This document shows, piece by piece, positions 1 through 9,171 of a stretch of DNA of 64,000 nt. The DNA lies in the NCBI GenBank assembly GCA_016718655.1, contig JADKCV010000011.1, forward strand, positions 1 to 64,000, written 5' to 3'. A model generated the notes under the pieces. That model saw nothing but the letters and a program-made list of their open reading frames with translations. It was not told where the DNA came from and ran no database searches. The first letter of the stretch is position 1. Each line of letters opens with the position of its first letter. The DNA is from Flavobacteriales bacterium. GTDB lineage: Bacteria > Bacteroidota > Bacteroidia > Flavobacteriales_F > PHOS-HE28. Made by a program: the position numbers and the translations under genes.

Positions 1-3000
1 GCATCGCCGAAGGCCTGCAACCCGATTCCGCAAGGGTGCAGATCGCGGGCACCATCGGTTCGGCGCAAGCGCTGATCGCCGCATCGGTCATCGATCGCAC
101 CCCGGGCGTGCATGTCTTCGTCCTCACCGACAAAGAGGAAGCGGCGTACTTCATCAATGACCTGGAGGCCTTGCGCGGCGTTTCGCGCACGGTCGATCAA
201 CCCGGCAAACCTTCCGCCGACCGCAAGCACGACGACCTCTTCTTCTACCCGGCACCGTCGCGCTCCGCCTACGACAGCGAAGGCCACCACGACGGGGAGC
301 GCGTCACGCGGACGGAAGTGCTGGAGGTGTTGATGAAGCAGCGCGAGGGCGATGATCAGCGCCACAAGTCGTTGGTGATCGTCACGTATCCCGAGGCATT
401 GGTCCCCTTGGTGGTGGCCAAGGAGGTGATGCAGAAGAACACCCTCGCGATCAAACGCAACGAGGAGCTGCCGATCGACACGCTGCAGGAATGGCTGGAG
501 GAGACCGGCTTCACCCGCGTGGAGTTCGTGTACGAGCCGGGGCAGTTCAGCATCCGCGGCGGCATCGTGGACGTGTTCAGCTACGGCAACGACAAGCCCT
601 ACCGCATCGAGCTCTACGGCGATACCGTGGAAAGCGTGCGCCGCTTCGATCCGCAGGACCAGCTCACCGTGGAGCGCTTGGCGGAAGCAGTGATCGTGCC
701 CGACCTGCAGGATGAGGATGCCGCGCGCCAACAGCTCTTCTTCGCGCAATTGCCGGAGAACGCGACCATCTGGCTGCGCGACCTGCAAGCCATCGGTGAT
801 GCGGCCAAGAAGCAATTGAAGCTGCTCAGCGAAACGTACGAACGACTGCCGGACAAGGACAAACACGCGACACCGAGTGAGCTGCTTGCCACGGATAGTG
901 CGTTGATCAAGGGGCGTTCTGGGGTTGGGAAAGTGTTCTTGCGGTTCGAGTCTTCTGGCAGAGCCACGAGCTTGCTCCCGGACGGGGACAAGCTCGCGGC
1001 TCAAGGCTCGAAGCACGCGGCTGTAACCGTCGATTTCCAGCACCGCCCCCAACCCACTTTCGCCAAGGAGTTCAAGGTCCTCAGCGGCGACCTGCACAAC
1101 AAGCAGAACGCGGGCTACACCAACCTGATCGCCTGCAACAGCGCGAAGCAGAGCGAGCGCCTCTACTCGATCTTCAACGACATGGAGCACGAGGTGGCCT
1201 TCACGCCGCTGGTGCTCGACCTGCACGAAGGCTTCATCGATCCCGAGCTGAAGCTGGCGCTCTACACCGACCACCAGATCTTCGAGCGCTACCACCGCTA
1301 CCGGCTGAAGGAAGGCTTCCGCAAGAACGCGCAGGCGCTCACGCTGAAGGAACTGACGCAACTGAAACCCGGCGACCTGGTGGTCCACATCGATCACGGT
1401 GTGGGCGTGTTCAGTGGACTGGAAACGATCGACGCCGGCGGCAGCATGCAAGAAGCGATCCGCCTGAAGTACCGCGACAACGACATCCTCTACGTGGGCA
1501 TCCACAGCCTGCACCGCGTGAGCAAGTACAGCGGCGAGGAGAGCGGGAAAGCGCCGAACATCAGCAAGCTCGGCAGTCCGGCGTGGAAGAACCTGAAGGA
1601 GAAAACGAAGGCGAAGGTGAAGGCGCTGGCCTTCGACCTGATCAAGCTCTACGCGCAACGCAAGAGCAAGCCGGGCTTCGCGTTCCAGCCGGACAACTAC
1701 CTGCAGCACGAACTGGAAGCGAGCTTCATCTACGAGGACACGCCCGACCAGCTGAAGGCCACGCAGGACGTGAAACGCGACATGGAGAAACCCACGCCGA
1801 TGGATCGACTGGTCTGCGGCGATGTCGGTTTCGGGAAGACGGAAGTGGCGATCCGCGCGGCGTTCAAGGCGGCGTGCGACGGCAAACAAGCCGCGGTGCT
1901 CGTGCCCACCACGATCCTCGCCTTGCAGCACTGGAAGAGTTTCTCGGCGCGGATGAAGGGCATGCCGGTGCGCGTGGAGTACATCAACCGCTTCCGCAGC
2001 AGCGCGGAGCAAACGCAGATCCTCAAGGACCTCAAGGAAGGCAAGATCGACATCATCATCGGCACGCACCGCCTGGTGAGCAAGGATGTGCAGTACAAGG
2101 ACCTCGGCATCCTCATCATCGACGAAGAGCAGAAGTTCGGCGTGAACGTGAAGGACAAGTTGAAGACCCTGCGCGCCACAGTGGACACGCTCACGCTCAC
2201 CGCCACACCGATCCCGCGCACGCTGCAGTTCAGCCTCATGGGCGCGCGCGACCTCAGCATCATCAGCACGCCGCCGCCCAACCGCTATCCGGTGAGCACC
2301 ATGCTGCAACCGTACGATGAAGTGGTGATCCGCGGTGCGATCGAATACGAGCTCTCACGCGGCGGCCAGGTCTACTTCCTGCACGACAAGGTGAAGAACA
2401 TCGAGTTCATCGCCGACATGATCCGCAAGCTGGTGCCCGGCGCGCGCGTGGGTGTGGGTCACGGCCAGCTCGAAGGCCACAAGCTGGAAGAAGTGATGAT
2501 GGACTTCATCGAAGGCAACACCGACGTGCTCGTCTGCACCACCATCGTGGAGAACGGCCTCGACATCCCGAACGCCAACACGATCATCGTGAACGAGGCG
2601 CAGAACTTCGGCCTCAGCGACCTGCACCAATTGCGCGGACGCGTGGGCCGCAGCAACAAGAAGGCCTACTGCTACCTGCTCGCGCCCAGTCCGCACCTGC
2701 TGCCCGACCTCAGCCGCAAACGCCTGCAAGCCATCGAGCAGTTCAGCGACCTGGGCAGCGGCATCCACATCGCCATGAAGGACCTCGACATCCGCGGCGC
2801 GGGCGACCTGCTCGGCGCGGAACAGAGCGGCTTCATCAACGACATCGGCTTCGAGACCTACCACAAGATCCTCGAAGAAGCCGTGCGCGAACTGAAGGAC
2901 CAGCACTTCAAGGACCTCTTCGACGACGCGCAAGAAGGCAGCCACGCCCTCGCCCGCGGATCACGCCGCGACCAGAGCGACGACTGCATCATCGAGACCG

Positions 3001-3728
3001 ACCTCACCATGCTGATCCCCAACAGCTACGTGAGCGAGACCGCCGAACGCCTCGCGCTCTACCGCAAACTCGACGACATCAAGGACGAGACCGAGCTCCA
3101 GAAATTCACCGCCGAGATCACCGACCGCTTCGGCGCCATCCCCCAACAGGTCACCGAACTCATGGAAGCCATCCGCCTCCGCTGGCTCGGCCAACGCATG
3201 GGCCTGGAGAAGATGGTGCTCAAGAAACAAACCCTCATCGGCACCTTCATCGCCGATCAGAAGCATCCGTTCTTCGAGGGCGAGACCTTCCACTCCGTGT
3301 TGCGCGCTGTGCAGGCGCAGCCCCGCAAGTTCAAGGTGTACGAGAAGGCGGGGACCTTGAGGATCAGCGTGCAGGATGTGAAGAACGTGCAGGGGGCGAA
3401 GGTGGCGTTGGAGGGTTGGGGTGAAGGAAGTGGTATAGGCACGTGTCACACTGAGCTTAATCGAAGTGTGGGCGTGCCCCCTCGCAAAAGCCTCGGGGTC
3501 GCGCTTTCCGCTGCAAGCCTGCCTGCCGGACAGGCAGGTCCGCACTCTTCGTTCCTCCTCGCTTGCGGGCTTTCCGCTGCAATCGCTCACGCGGTTGAAC
3601 TTTGCACAGCATTTACCACTAGGCCAAGAATGGTTATTATATTTCGTTCATGTACCTATCGAGAATTCAGCTTTGGAATTTCAGGAAGTATGGAGCAGCG
3701 GGGTTTGACCGAACCAAGCCAAGTCTGA
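1..3728 (+). CDS. mfd: Transcription-repair coupling factor Mfd (5' partial)
   Basis: Superfamily 2 DNA translocase that removes stalled RNA polymerase from damaged DNA and recruits UvrA. The frame is open from the left edge (first whole codon at base 3), so the true start is outside the window; a GTG at 36 is internal. In order one sees the UvrB-like N-terminal module (FYPAPSRSAYDSEG), the CarD-like RNA polymerase interaction domain (GDLVVHIDHGVGVFSGLE, near 1370), Walker A GDVGFGKTE (1818), the DEEQ box (2121), and the helicase C-terminal and TRCF domains. Homology to the family appears to stop around base 3425 (VALEGWGEG). The last 100 or so codons read through dispersed repeat DNA, as if the original stop had been lost. 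A palindrome of about 42 bp is embedded in frame at 961-1002. The end overlaps the next gene by 79 bases. Confidence 0.95.
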   Translation, partial: IAEGLQPDSARVQIAGTIGSAQALIAASVIDRTPGVHVFVLTDKEEAAYFINDLEALRGVSRTVDQPGKPSADRKHDDLFFYPAPSRSAYDSEGHHDGERVTRTEVLEVLMKQREGDDQRHKSLVIVTYPEALVPLVVAKEVMQKNTLAIKRNEELPIDTLQEWLEETGFTRVEFVYEPGQFSIRGGIVDVFSYGNDKPYRIELYGDTVESVRRFDPQDQLTVERLAEAVIVPDLQDEDAARQQLFFAQLPENATIWLRDLQAIGDAAKKQLKLLSETYERLPDKDKHATPSELLATDSALIKGRSGVGKVFLRFESSGRATSLLPDGDKLAAQGSKHAAVTVDFQHRPQPTFAKEFKVLSGDLHNKQNAGYTNLIACNSAKQSERLYSIFNDMEHEVAFTPLVLDLHEGFIDPELKLALYTDHQIFERYHRYRLKEGFRKNAQALTLKELTQLKPGDLVVHIDHGVGVFSGLETIDAGGSMQEAIRLKYRDNDILYVGIHSLHRVSKYSGEESGKAPNISKLGSPAWKNLKEKTKAKVKALAFDLIKLYAQRKSKPGFAFQPDNYLQHELEASFIYEDTPDQLKATQDVKRDMEKPTPMDRLVCGDVGFGKTEVAIRAAFKAACDGKQAAVLVPTTILALQHWKSFSARMKGMPVRVEYINRFRSSAEQTQILKDLKEGKIDIIIGTHRLVSKDVQYKDLGILIIDEEQKFGVNVKDKLKTLRATVDTLTLTATPIPRTLQFSLMGARDLSIISTPPPNRYPVSTMLQPYDEVVIRGAIEYELSRGGQVYFLHDKVKNIEFIADMIRKLVPGARVGVGHGQLEGHKLEEVMMDFIEGNTDVLVCTTIVENGLDIPNANTIIVNEAQNFGLSDLHQLRGRVGRSNKKAYCYLLAPSPHLLPDLSRKRLQAIEQFSDLGSGIHIAMKDLDIRGAGDLLGAEQSGFINDIGFETYHKILEEAVRELKDQHFKDLFDDAQEGSHALARGSRRDQSDDCIIETDLTMLIPNSYVSETAERLALYRKLDDIKDETELQKFTAEITDRFGAIPQQVTELMEAIRLRWLGQRMGLEKMVLKKQTLIGTFIADQKHPFFEGETFHSVLRAVQAQPRKFKVYEKAGTLRISVQDVKNVQGAKVALEGWGEGSGIGTCHTELNRSVGVPPRKSLGVALSAASLPAGQAGPHSSFLLACGLSAAIAHAVELCTAFTTRPRMVIIFRSCTYREFSFGISGSMEQRGLTEPSQV
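961..1002. repeat. Palindromic element embedded in mfd
   Basis: Arms GAGCCACGAGCTTG (961-974) and CAAGCTCGCGGCTC (989-1002) are complementary at 13 of 14 positions. The loop itself continues the stem (TCCC against GGGG around GGAC). It is read in frame as part of Mfd, at a point where a spacer between domains is expected. It resembles the coding-region palindromic elements described in Rickettsia in behaviour, not in sequence. Confidence 0.7.
3447..3582. repeat. Dispersed repeat cluster at the 3' end of mfd
   Basis: Three repeat motifs lie together. CACACT...AGTGTG (3447-3470) contains GAGCTTAATCGA. A perfect 8-bp hairpin CCTGCCTG-CCGGA-CAGGCAGG spans 3518-3538. The 14-mer GCTTTCCGCTGCAA occurs twice (3503-3516 and 3569-3582). 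A relative of the last motif recurs on the minus strand at 61452-61481. The cluster separates the conserved end of mfd from the AT-richer defence island and is translated as the tail of Mfd. Confidence 0.75.
3638..3645 (+). promoter_or_regulatory. Possible -7 box of the OLD/UvrD pair
   Basis: TATATTTC matches the Bacteroidota -7 consensus TAnnTTTG at 7 informative positions less one. It ends four bases before the ATG at 3650, which would give an almost leaderless transcript. The local sequence is AT-rich. No convincing -33 TTG element is placed at the right distance. Confidence 0.35.
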
Positions 3729-5195
3729 CAGTCCAGTTCAGTCCTGGAGTCAATGTCCTTATTGGTCCAAACGACGCGGGCAAGACCGCCATTGTGGACG
3801 CGATACGCATCGTACTCGGCACTAACAGTGTTGAGTGGGCCAGGCTTGCATCAGAAGACTTCCACACCGGCGCTGAGCGGTTGAGGATTGAACTCCGCTT
3901 TGAAGGATTGACCAAACCAGAAGGCAAGAATTTCACCGAGTGGATCGAGTGGGTGGATACGGTCGATGGACCACGTTCCTTTCTTACGGTCTTCTGTGAA
4001 GTAGTTCAAAAGGCCGGTGCAGTCCTACCATACGACGTGAGAGCTGGCGCTGGTAGTGAAGGACATAGACTCGATGCCGAAGCCAAGGAACTCCTTCGAG
4101 TCACATATCTCAAGCCGTTACGTGATGCAAAGTCAGAACTTGTTGCAAGGCGTAATTCACGTCTCTCCCAAATTCTACTTGGCCATGCTGCTTTCAAGGG
4201 CCAGGAGAAGAGCCACAAACTCACAACTCTGTTCAAAGCGTTCAATGCACAAGTGGGTGCATATTTCCTGAATGGACAGGGCTTCGATTGGCGCTTATAG
4301 AAGAGTTGAAGCGCACCTTCACCCTCAAGCTCAAATGAAGGTCATCCATGGGTTGCAGGGTAACCCGGACCAGCAGATCATCCTGACAACGCATAGCCCA
4401 AATCTCGCTTCCAAGGTTCCACTTAAATCATTGATCCTTCTAAATGGAACCAATGCGTATCCGCTGGGAAACGCCCCTGACGGAAGCTCCTACACAGGAC
4501 TGGACGACGATGACCAGCAGTTCCTCGAATGGTTCTTGGACGTAACCAAATCCAACCTCTTCTTCGCGAAAGGCCTCATTATGGTTGAAGGTTGGTCGGA
4601 GGAAATACTGTGGCCAGCACTTGCTTCGAAAATGAAACAACAAAGACTGATCAGCCAAGACCTCACAGAAGCTGGCGTTTCGGTGGTGAACGTGGGCGGA
4701 ACTTCGCAACTGCGTTATGCAAGGATTTTCCTTCGCGCGTATGGGCCTCAGATTGATGTACCAGTATCAGTAGTCACTGACGTCGATATGCCAGTTTCTC
4801 GGCTCCAGAGGCTCCCGACAGAACGCGCTGCCAAAGCCGTAGCAGCAAAGGCAGAAAAGCTCCGAAAGAAGTTTGACGAACAAAGCGTGCGTGCGTTTGT
4901 CGCGCCAGAATGGACATTGGAATATTGCCTCCACAAGTCAAGCTCCCTTTCCAACTCCTTTAAGGCAGCGGCAATAGCTGTACACCCGAGTCTTGGGAAG
5001 GGAGACTTTGAAAGCAAGCTTGTACAAATGCTCAGCAAGCGGAGGCTCTCGAAGGTTGCAATCGCAGCCCGGGTCGCAAAGACCATCATGGAGGATTCAC
5101 ACAGCCCCAATCCCAAATTGGTTCTCTGTGAAACCGATGTTCACATCAAGTACATGTTGGACTCCATCAAGCATGCTATTGGCGCCGAAGGTTAG
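3650..5195 (+). pseudogene. OLD-family ATPase/TOPRIM nuclease, broken (Gabija GajA-like)
   Basis: The N-terminal half (3650 to about 4275) is an SMC/OLD-like ATPase start: RIQLWNFRKYG, then Walker A GPNDAGKTAIVDAI. The C-terminal half (about 4279-5195) has the ABC-type Walker B region LALIEE + EAHLHPQAQ, the following TTHSPNLAS switch segment, and a TOPRIM domain with MVEGWSEEILWPAL and the TDVD acidic pair. This order matches OLD nucleases. The two halves lie in different frames: about 100 residues between YFLNGQ and GLRLALIEE seem to be deleted (my estimate from remembered homologues), and one base is missing near 4307, just before EAHLHPQ. A UvrD-like helicase follows with a short overlap, the class 2 OLD / Gabija arrangement. 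The gene is AT-richer than its neighbours and cannot make a full-length product as given. Confidence 0.85.
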
Positions 5196-7259
5196 CGAGA
5201 GTGATATCGCACTCGCCGAGCAAATCCTTTTGCCTCCTGGCAGGGAATTCGATGACGAGCGTCGCGCATTCATTCGTCGGTGGGACAGCCTCGACTTGCA
5301 TGCTGTACCTGGCAGTGGGAAAACCACTGCGCTTCAAGCGAAGCTCCTCCTCTTGGACCGGGATATGCCCAAATCGGATGCCTCCGGTGTTCTTGTACTC
5401 ACATACGAACTCCGCTGTGGCAGAGATCCGAAGGAAGTTGGGACCACATTGCACCCGGTTGTTCTCTTTATCCAAACTACGTTGGCACTATACAAGGGTT
5501 CGTAGATAGGTTCTTGGCCATCCCTTTCTACGCCTCGAAGAACGGTAAGCAACCCATAAGAATTGACGATGCCCTTTACGCGGAGCATATGCGGAGGTTT
5601 ATGACGCACACCCCACCGCAGGGCACGCCGGATCAAACGAGAATGGCACGCAGCCTGCTAAGCCACAACCTCAGCCTTTGCATGGAGTACAGATTCCACC
5701 TGAAGGACGGGGAGGCTGTGCTAGCATCGAGTGTTGAAGGGAATGAACTCAATATCAGCAAGCCAAAGCGCAAGAATCAGAAGGCACCATATGTGGATTG
5801 GACAATGGCGGAGAAAGCCCAAGTTCGAACATGGCTTACCAACTTCAAAACCCAAGTGATGTCCTGGGGTGTCCTTTGTTACGACGATGCATACTTCTTA
5901 GCACAACGATATCTCATTAAACGTCCTGCGATTGGCGAACTGCTGCGCAGCCGATTCCGGTTCGTATTCGTTGATGAGATGCAGGATATGGCACGACATC
6001 AAGACGATCTTCTGAATCGGATTTTTGGTCATGAGAACTCCGGTGTCTGCTATCAGCGAATTGGGGATCGGAATCAAGCGATTTATGTTCCGCACAGCCA
6101 AAGGGATGAGTGCTTGTGGACCCCGAGAGAACCTTCCCTTTCGTTCAAGAAGAGCGCAAGGCTCTCTCCCCAGTTAGCCAGGGTGCTCGAACCCTTCGCC
6201 CTGTATAGGGGTGACGGTTTTAGCATTGAAGGTTGCGCTGAGACAGACGTGCCCCCAACAATCTTGGTATACTCAGATAACACGACCACGGAAGTCATTC
6301 CTGCCTTCTCCGCGCTAGTCAAAGAATCTCTTGACGCTGGTGTTCTACCGCCGCTAGAGGACTGCACATTCAAAGTCATTGGCTGGAACACGACCTGGAG
6401 TGCTGAAAATGAAATACAAAGACAAGGAAAGCGTCGTCTAGTCGACTATTGGCCACGCTATGAGCGATACAAAAGCGGTAAGGAATACGACTATCCGTCG
6501 CTCTCATCATTAGCCAAAGGCCTCATTGGCCCTGTCGGTCCAAGTCATCAAATCTTGGATACGTTGATGTCAGGCGCGCTGAAGGCACTACGACTAGCCG
6601 ATGCAGTTGACCCAAGAACAAATCAGCCGTTCAACAAGACCGGTCTTATGAGTTTCCTACGGGAGACCAATCAACAACATCACGAACAATGGCGTACGAC
6701 TCTGTACGAATGTTGTGAAATTTCCTTTAGCGGGGACATCAATGACGTATTGTCGAAAGTTCGATCCGCTGTTGTTGAAATTCTTGAACTTCTTTCTGCG
6801 GAAGTCAGCAAGGCGCACGACTTCATTTTCGGAGAAGAGGAAGTTGCACCGAAGGCAGTTGCCACAAACGAAATGGGAACGAACATTGCCAACTTCCACG
6901 GCTTCGACATTGAGGTCGCCAGTGTGCATTCCGCAAAAGGCCAGACACATACGGCAACGTTGTTGCCGAAACAGCTTTCTATTCAGATGGATCCACAAAG
7001 GCTCGGCCGAAGTCGTATGAATCGCAACGACTTGCTCCTTGCTTTCTTGGTCAACCCCACGCTGGCACATTGGGGCTTCGGGTGAAGCAATCGACACTTA
7101 CTGCGTACGTCGGTTTCTCTAGACCCACACCTACTTTGCGTAGCCATTCACGAGGCGAACTTCCAGGATTACCTTTCAACAGCCGAAGAGTTTGGTTGGC
7201 GCGTAGTACACATTGAATCTGCACAGCCAGTTGCCGTCCAGCCACCATTCTCAAAGTAG
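5173..7259 (+). pseudogene. UvrD/Rep-like helicase, multiply frameshifted (Gabija GajB-like)
   Basis: Superfamily 1 helicase partner of the preceding OLD nuclease. Motifs survive but in different frames: Walker A HAVPGSGKTTAL (near 5300), motif Ia-like THTNSAVAEIRRKLG (near 5410), GTIQGFVDRFLAIPFY (near 5490), motif II FVFVDEMQDM (near 5970), motif III RIGDRNQAIY (near 6060), motif V VHSAKGQTHTAT (near 6930), motif VI-like AYVGFSRPT (near 7105), ending HIESAQ...PPFSK with TAG at 7257-7259. Frame changes are needed near 5400, 5465, 6965 and 7127. The ATG at 5173 overlaps the nuclease end by 23 bases. Repaired length is near 695 residues, longer than the best-known GajB. At least four lesions make it a pseudogene unless the assembly is badly wrong here. 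Confidence 0.85.
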
Positions 7260-7567
7260 CAGAGTGCGTTAGGGATTGAACCGAAAAGCCCGGAGCCTTC
7301 CTAGGCGAGGACTTGAAGGGGGAAAGCCTGACGGCGCTGCCTCGGAGCGCCGGAACGCCCAAACCTTACCATACCACCCTGCCCTCGGGTTTATGTAACT
7401 GTTCTTGGTTACATAACGCAGTACGTGGCGCTAACCCACTGTGCGTCAGTGTCACTTCCATCTAACACGGAACTCTGCTATGTAACAAACCAGCATCCAC
7501 GGGTATCCGCAGCCGACCTTACACAAGCCCCACACACCCCCTAACTTTCGATCCGCAAGAGAATGCC
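7260..7567. other. Gene-free stretch with repeat-like DNA right of the defence island
   Basis: No gene is supported. It begins with a segment containing GCGTTAGGGATTGAA followed by hairpins such as GGCGCT-AGCGCC (7333-7351), in the style of dispersed intergenic repeats of this phylum. It then holds a perfect 9-bp inverted repeat (7391-7416) and a third ATGTAAC copy near 7480. Composition returns to that of the host genome towards the DUF2130 gene. Confidence 0.6.
7391..7416. repeat. Perfect inverted repeat TTATGTAAC / GTTACATAA
   Basis: Nine-bp arms (7391-7399 and 7408-7416) are separated by TGTTCTTG. The heptamer ATGTAAC occurs once more about 65 bases further on (near 7479-7485). There is no T-run after the hairpin, so it is not an obvious terminator. 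An operator or a recombination-type site are both possible; nothing in the sequence decides. Confidence 0.6.
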
Positions 7568-8995
7568 ATGCACGAAATCATCTGCCCGCACTGCGGCAAA
7601 GCCTTCAAGATCGACGAAGCCGGTTATGCCGAAATCCTGAAACAGGTGCGCGACCACGAGTTCGAGAAGACGATCCACGAGCGACTGCAGCTCGCCGAGA
7701 AGGAGAAGCGAACGGCCATCGCGCTTGCAGAAGCCAAGATCGCCGGACAGCTCCAGCAAGAAGCGGCGAAGAAGGACACCGAGATCGAGCGGTTGAAGTC
7801 CAGCTTGCACGCTGCGGAGGCGGCCAAGCAGTTGGCGCTGAAGGAGGCATTGGGCGCGGTGGAGAAGGAGCGCGACGGCCTTGCGAACGAGTTGAAGCAG
7901 CTGCGACACGCCAACAAGGCCGAAGCCCAACTGGCCGAGCAGAAGCTGCTGAACGAATTGCAGAAAGCGGCAGCAACGAAGGAGGCGCAGATCCAGGAAC
8001 TGAAGGCGAAGCTCGATGCGATCGAGGTGGAAAAGACCCTCGCGATCACCCAGGCGGTGAACGCGGTGGAGAAGGAACGCGATGAGCTGAAGAACGGGCT
8101 GAAGCAGGTGGAGCTGGAGAAGAAGCTGGCCGAGAAGGCGCTGAAGGACAAGTACGAAACGCAGATCAAGGACCGCGACGACGCGATCGAGCGGCTGCGC
8201 GACATGAAGGCCCGGCTGTCGACCAAGATGGTCGGCGAAACGCTGGAACAGCACTGCGAGATCGAGTTCGAGAAGATGCGCGCCACGGCGTTCCCGAAGG
8301 CCTTCTTCGAGAAGGACAACGACGCCAAGTCCGGCAGCAAGGGCGATTTCATCTTTCGCGATACGGAAGAGAGCGGGATCGAAGTGGTGTCGATCATGTT
8401 CGAGATGAAGAACGAGAACGACGGGACCGCCACCAAGAAGAAGAACGAGGACTTTCTGAAGGAACTGGACAAGGACCGCAACGAGAAGGGCTGCGAGTAC
8501 GCGGTGCTGGTGTCGCTGCTGGAACCCGACAACGAGCTGTACAACGGCGGCATCGTGGATGTGTCGCACCGTTTCCCGAAGATGTACGTGGTGCGCCCAC
8601 AGTTCTTCATCCCGATCATCACCCTGTTGCGCAACGCCGCACAGAACTCACTGAAGTTCAAGACGGAGCTGGCGCTGGTGAAGGCCCAGAACGTGGACAT
8701 CACGAGCTTCGAGAGCGAATTGGAGGCCTTCAAGACCGCCTTCGGCAGGAACTATGACCTGGCCTCGCGCCACTTCCAAAAGGCCGTTGAGGAGATCGAC
8801 AAGTCGATCGATCATTTGCAGAAGACCAAGGACGCACTGTTGGGGACCGACCGGAACCTGCGGCTTGCGAACGACAAGGCACAAGACGTGACGATCAGGA
8901 AGCTGACGCGCAAGAACCCGACGATGGCCGCGAAGTTCGCGAGCCTGAAAAGGACCGAGAACGATCCGCTTGCAGGAGATCTTCCAACCGGCTGA
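7568..8995 (+). CDS. DUF2130 domain-containing protein
   Basis: 475 residues. The start carries a CPHCGKAF motif (one Cys pair, residues 5-8), then a long coiled coil rich in Lys, Glu and Ala (residues about 30-215). The conserved DUF2130 domain follows (about 220-470) with [33 protein letters not shown], and an [10 protein letters not shown] segment resembling a restriction-endonuclease-like fold core. Family members are cytoplasmic and of unknown function, and some sit near defence genes. Here the gene follows the decayed nuclease/helicase pair by 308 bases but has host-like GC content, so it may be unrelated. Start ATG at 7568. Confidence 0.85.
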   Translation: MHEIICPHCGKAFKIDEAGYAEILKQVRDHEFEKTIHERLQLAEKEKRTAIALAEAKIAGQLQQEAAKKDTEIERLKSSLHAAEAAKQLALKEALGAVEKERDGLANELKQLRHANKAEAQLAEQKLLNELQKAAATKEAQIQELKAKLDAIEVEKTLAITQAVNAVEKERDELKNGLKQVELEKKLAEKALKDKYETQIKDRDDAIERLRDMKARLSTKMVGETLEQHCEIEFEKMRATAFPKAFFEKDNDAKSGSKGDFIFRDTEESGIEVVSIMFEMKNENDGTATKKKNEDFLKELDKDRNEKGCEYAVLVSLLEPDNELYNGGIVDVSHRFPKMYVVRPQFFIPIITLLRNAAQNSLKFKTELALVKAQNVDITSFESELEAFKTAFGRNYDLASRHFQKAVEEIDKSIDHLQKTKDALLGTDRNLRLANDKAQDVTIRKLTRKNPTMAAKFASLKRTENDPLAGDLPTG

Positions 8996-9010
8996 ACTTG
9001 AAGCGGATCG

Positions 9011-9077
9011 AATTATTCGAAGAATTCGAACAACTGCTTCGCCCCCAACTATTCGAAATTCTCGAATGGTTCGCCCC
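9011..9077. repeat. Two imperfect direct repeats containing ATTCGAA palindromes
   Basis: Unit one (9011-9045) and unit two (9047-9077) both run AA-T/C-TATTCGAA ... TCGAA ... TTCGCCCC. Each contains its own small inverted repeat: TTCGAA-GAA-TTCGAA (9016-9030) and ATTCGA-AATTC-TCGAAT (9051-9067). They lie between two convergent genes. Confidence 0.6.
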
Positions 9078-9133
9078 TAGGACAGCTGCTCCAACTGCCC
9101 GGAATTCCCGAACACGTCGCCAAGCATGCTTCA

Positions 9134-9156
9134 GTTGTCAGGGAGTCCCGGACAAC
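9134..9156. terminator. Strong hairpin between convergent genes
   Basis: GTTGTC-A-GGGA-G-TCCC-G-GACAAC forms a six-bp stem with a four-bp inner stem. It lies in the 176-base gap between the DUF2130 gene and the convergent MORN-like gene. No T-run follows on either strand, so terminator function is inferred from position. Confidence 0.45.
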
Positions 9157-9171
9157 TGCCCACTCAGCCCC

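Noticed and set aside
3650..4300. The nuclease N-terminal half as an independent short ATPase gene
   Set aside because: It ends before the Walker B region, and the missing C-terminal motifs follow at once in other frames, so it is the first fragment of a broken gene.
7268..7290. GTTAGGGATTGAA sequence resembling the end of a CRISPR repeat
   Set aside because: It occurs once, with no regularly spaced copies and no cas genes in the window.
7391..7416. Inverted repeat considered as an integron attC or dif site
   Set aside because: The arms do not fit the attC core (GTTRRRY/RYYYAAC) and no integrase or Xer gene is near; kept only as an inverted repeat.
7541..8733. Minus-strand frames opposite the DUF2130 gene
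   Set aside because: Leu- or Ser-rich mirror images of a coiled coil; the plus-strand frame has the conserved DUF2130 motifs.
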